DNA of 64,000 nucleotides, from positions 95,407 to 159,406 of the forward strand of contig DHVP01000031.1 in the NCBI GenBank assembly GCA_002412715.1, written 5' to 3'. Positions 62,191 to 64,000 of the stretch are shown one piece after another. The position numbers and the translations under genes were made by a program. The number at the start of each line of letters is the position of its first letter. Within the stretch, counting starts at the first letter, position 1. The stretch comes from Deltaproteobacteria bacterium UBA5205. Lineage in GTDB: Bacteria; Desulfobacterota; Syntrophorhabdia; Syntrophorhabdales; Syntrophorhabdaceae. The notes beneath the pieces are model-generated. The model was not told the origin of the DNA. It made no database searches and saw nothing but the letters and a program-made list of their open reading frames with translations.

Positions 62191-62850
62191 GTGTTAACAC
62201 AAACATATCTCAACATCCATGATCGGGCGTCTTACGGCAACCCGGCCAGCGTACTTGTCGCGGCCGATGACCCGATCATCCGGCAGGCTCTGGAGTCTTA
62301 TCTCGGTTCCTGGGACTGTGAAACCGTTATCGTTTTCGATGACAAAGAACTCCTCCATCGTTTGGAACTGGAAAACCACCCCTCCCTCCTGATCATTGAC
62401 GGCGCCATGGAGGGGATGGACGCCGGTGCCGTATGCCGCCATATCCGCTTATCCTCTCACATGGTGCGGCCCTATATCATTCTTATTTCCCATGGCGGTG
62501 CCGGCGAAAGAATCATCTTCGACCCCGATTCAGGCCCCGACGATCTCCTGGACAGCCCTTTTACAAAGAGGGAGTTTCATGCCCGCGTTTCCGCGGGCAT
62601 ACGGATTATTGACCTCGAGACGGAATTGTCATCGCTTGTTCTGGATCTGCGACGGGCAACAAAGAGAATCCAGAAACTCAACGGTCTTTTGCCGATATGC
62701 TCCCATTGTAAGAAGATTCGTGACGACCGGGGGTACTGGAACGAAGTTGAAAAGTATATCAGTGATCACTCCGACGCCGAATTCAGCCACGCAATTTGTC
62801 CTGGCTGTCTCCATCAATACTATCCGGATGTGAACGATGAAAACCTGTGA
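62191..62850 (+). CDS. Receiver-like protein with C-terminal zinc-binding domain
   Basis: A 219-residue cytoplasmic protein. The receiver (about 18-140) has an acidic pair AADDP, candidate phospho-Asp in LLIIDGAMEGM and the Lys in PFTKREF. After a short coiled coil, the C-terminus (about 168-213) carries LPICSHCKKIRDDRGYWNEV and then HAICPGCLHQYYP, a four-Cys zinc motif often seen on bacterial sensor proteins. It is the first gene after the sigma-54 leader and overlaps the PAS gene by 14 bases. Confidence 0.85.
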   Translation: MLTQTYLNIHDRASYGNPASVLVAADDPIIRQALESYLGSWDCETVIVFDDKELLHRLELENHPSLLIIDGAMEGMDAGAVCRHIRLSSHMVRPYIILISHGGAGERIIFDPDSGPDDLLDSPFTKREFHARVSAGIRIIDLETELSSLVLDLRRATKRIQKLNGLLPICSHCKKIRDDRGYWNEVEKYISDHSDAEFSHAICPGCLHQYYPDVNDENL

Positions 62851-64000
62851 TAAAACCAGGAACGAGGCTGCGTCCCGGAACACGATTCCCGACGAACTGC
62901 TTGCGGAAACTGCACAGGCCCTGATCGATGCCACCGATGAACTCGTTGTTTTAACGACGGAAAACGGGAATATTCTCGCCCTGAACGATAGGTTTGCTCA
63001 AAGATACGAAACAAACGGCGACACGCTTATCGGATCCAGCGTCTATGACGTAATGACCGGGCATCTGGCGGGAAAGGTGAGAGATATGGTCGGCACGGTG
63101 CTGCGGGACGGAAAAGCGGCCCGATTCGAAGGAAGAGCGGAAGACCTGTGGCTTGAAGTCGTCTTGTATCCCATTCCCGACAGTCATGACACGACCCCCA
63201 AAGTAGCCATCTTCATGAAAGACATCACCAACGAGCATCGGTATGAGGAAGCCCTGCGGGAAAGCGAGAAGAAATACAGGCACATCGTTGACACTGCAAA
63301 TGAAGGCATCTGTGTGGCTGACAGGGAGTTCAGGATCACCCTCTTCAACCGCCAGGCAGAGATAATGTTCGGGTACCGGGAAGAAGAGATGATCGGCAGG
63401 TCCCTTGATGACCTCATATACGAAGAAGATCGTGAAGACCACCGTCAAAAAGCGCACAGAAGATCTCTTGGAATATCGGATCAATACGAACGCCGCTTCC
63501 GCCAAAGAAATGGACAACCCCTCTGGGTTATCGTTTCCGCAAGCCCCATTCTCAACGGCAAGAATCGTTTCAGCGGTTCCATATCCCTTTTTACGGACAT
63601 CACCCGGCGTAAAAACGTCGAGGAGGCCGTCAAAGAATCAGAGGAACGATACAGGACGGCCATCGAACATTCCAATGACGGTGTCGTCATGGTCCACGAC
63701 GATGTGTTCATTTACGTAAATCAGAGATTCGTTGATATGTTCGGCTATAATTCCGCCGACGAGATTATCGGCCGAAGCCAGGCGATGACCATACATCCTG
63801 AGGCAGCGGAACTCGTCGCGACGATGAACAGGAAGAGACAGTCGGGAGAGGACGTACCGGAACGCTATGACTTCAAGGGCATGCGAAAAGACGGCTCTAC
63901 CATCCATGTTGAGGTCTCGGCGACAAAGACGCAGTATCGCGGCGAGACGGTCACTCTGGCTTACCTAAGGGACATAACGACCCGGAAGCAGATGGAGGAC
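62837..64000 (+). CDS. Multi-PAS sensor protein (5' part), probably histidine kinase or cyclase
   Basis: The frame opens at ATG 62837, overlapping the receiver gene by 14 bases, and runs off the right edge (388 codons visible). Three PAS domains are visible at about 20-125, 145-255 and 270-385 (for example TANEGICVADREFRITLFN and HSNDGVVMVHDDVFIYVNQR), each ending in a DIT linker. No catalytic domain is visible; a histidine kinase or diguanylate cyclase output is expected beyond the edge. Coupling suggests it works with the receiver protein upstream. Confidence 0.88.
   Translation, partial: MKTCDKTRNEAASRNTIPDELLAETAQALIDATDELVVLTTENGNILALNDRFAQRYETNGDTLIGSSVYDVMTGHLAGKVRDMVGTVLRDGKAARFEGRAEDLWLEVVLYPIPDSHDTTPKVAIFMKDITNEHRYEEALRESEKKYRHIVDTANEGICVADREFRITLFNRQAEIMFGYREEEMIGRSLDDLIYEEDREDHRQKAHRRSLGISDQYERRFRQRNGQPLWVIVSASPILNGKNRFSGSISLFTDITRRKNVEEAVKESEERYRTAIEHSNDGVVMVHDDVFIYVNQRFVDMFGYNSADEIIGRSQAMTIHPEAAELVATMNRKRQSGEDVPERYDFKGMRKDGSTIHVEVSATKTQYRGETVTLAYLRDITTRKQMED

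Overview
The window looks like chromosome of a strictly anaerobic, probably syntrophic or sulfate-reducer-related Desulfobacterota (old Deltaproteobacteria), and the gene set resembles Syntrophorhabdus-type organisms. The evidence is gene content only: an EtfAB/thiolase/enoyl-CoA hydratase block, indolepyruvate:ferredoxin oxidoreductase, desulfoferrodoxin with rubrerythrin, a radical-SAM sulfatase maturase, many sigma-54 and PAS regulators, and an outer-membrane autotransporter that implies a Gram-negative envelope. No rRNA, CRISPR array, insertion sequence or prophage was seen. One tRNA (initiator fMet) is present.

Layout. 1-2000 (minus): the start of an F1-ATPase beta gene running off the left edge, mlaC and a decapitated mlaD. 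2134-3546 (plus): a membrane-anchored serine protease with its own promoter. 3694-12690 (minus): a GC-rich accessory block with a Cys-type arylsulfatase, its anaerobic maturase (anSME), a candidate pentameric ligand-gated ion channel, small membrane proteins (DUF1622, DUF202), a SYLF protein, a frameshifted outer-membrane protein and the 30-codon stump of a second sulfatase. 12895-15087: a three-PAS sigma-54 activator. 15335-15493: tRNA-fMet with promoter and terminator. 15680-22596: cytochrome c, a site-2 protease, a nucleotidyl cyclase fused to a degenerate HD-GYP domain, an autotransporter and a lipoprotein hydrolase. 22698-27040 (minus): tatA-tatC-glmU-glmS. 27250-28213: superoxide reductase and rubrerythrin. 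28471-35076 (plus): a long run containing a nitrilase-like protein, a small Cys protein, argS, lepB, a TPR protein, a lipoprotein and a DUF362 ferredoxin, closed by a terminator. 35177-36568 (minus): three tandem Hsp20 genes. 36721-38696: a selenium/sulfur relay operon (yedF, class V aminotransferase, DUF3343). 38880-42773: thiolase, crotonase, etfB and etfA with promoter and terminator. 42886-50979: MFS transporter, DegT aminotransferase, M16 protease, iorA and iorB. 51131-56720: M20 peptidase, GGDEF response regulator, NifU-like protein, a fourth Hsp20, a radical SAM protein and an RF-like GGQ protein. 56784-64000 (plus): signalling genes, namely a cyclase carrying a CCHC zinc knuckle, an NtrC-type regulator, a sigma-54 promoter with palindromic upstream sites and a highly structured leader RNA, a receiver/zinc protein and a PAS sensor cut by the right edge.

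How the genes fit together. Core energy metabolism is anaerobic beta-oxidation-type chemistry (thiolase, crotonase, Etf) plus ferredoxin-linked 2-oxoacid oxidation (IorAB). Oxygen and protein-stress defence is well represented (superoxide reductase, rubrerythrin, four small heat-shock proteins). Two places seem most worth a second look. One is the sulfatase block, with a ligand-gated channel translationally coupled to a sulfatase stump. The other is the right-hand signalling region, where an activator gene is followed by a textbook sigma-54 promoter and about 350 nt of leader with a multibranched fold and mutually exclusive hairpins. No searches were run; family names come from motif reading.
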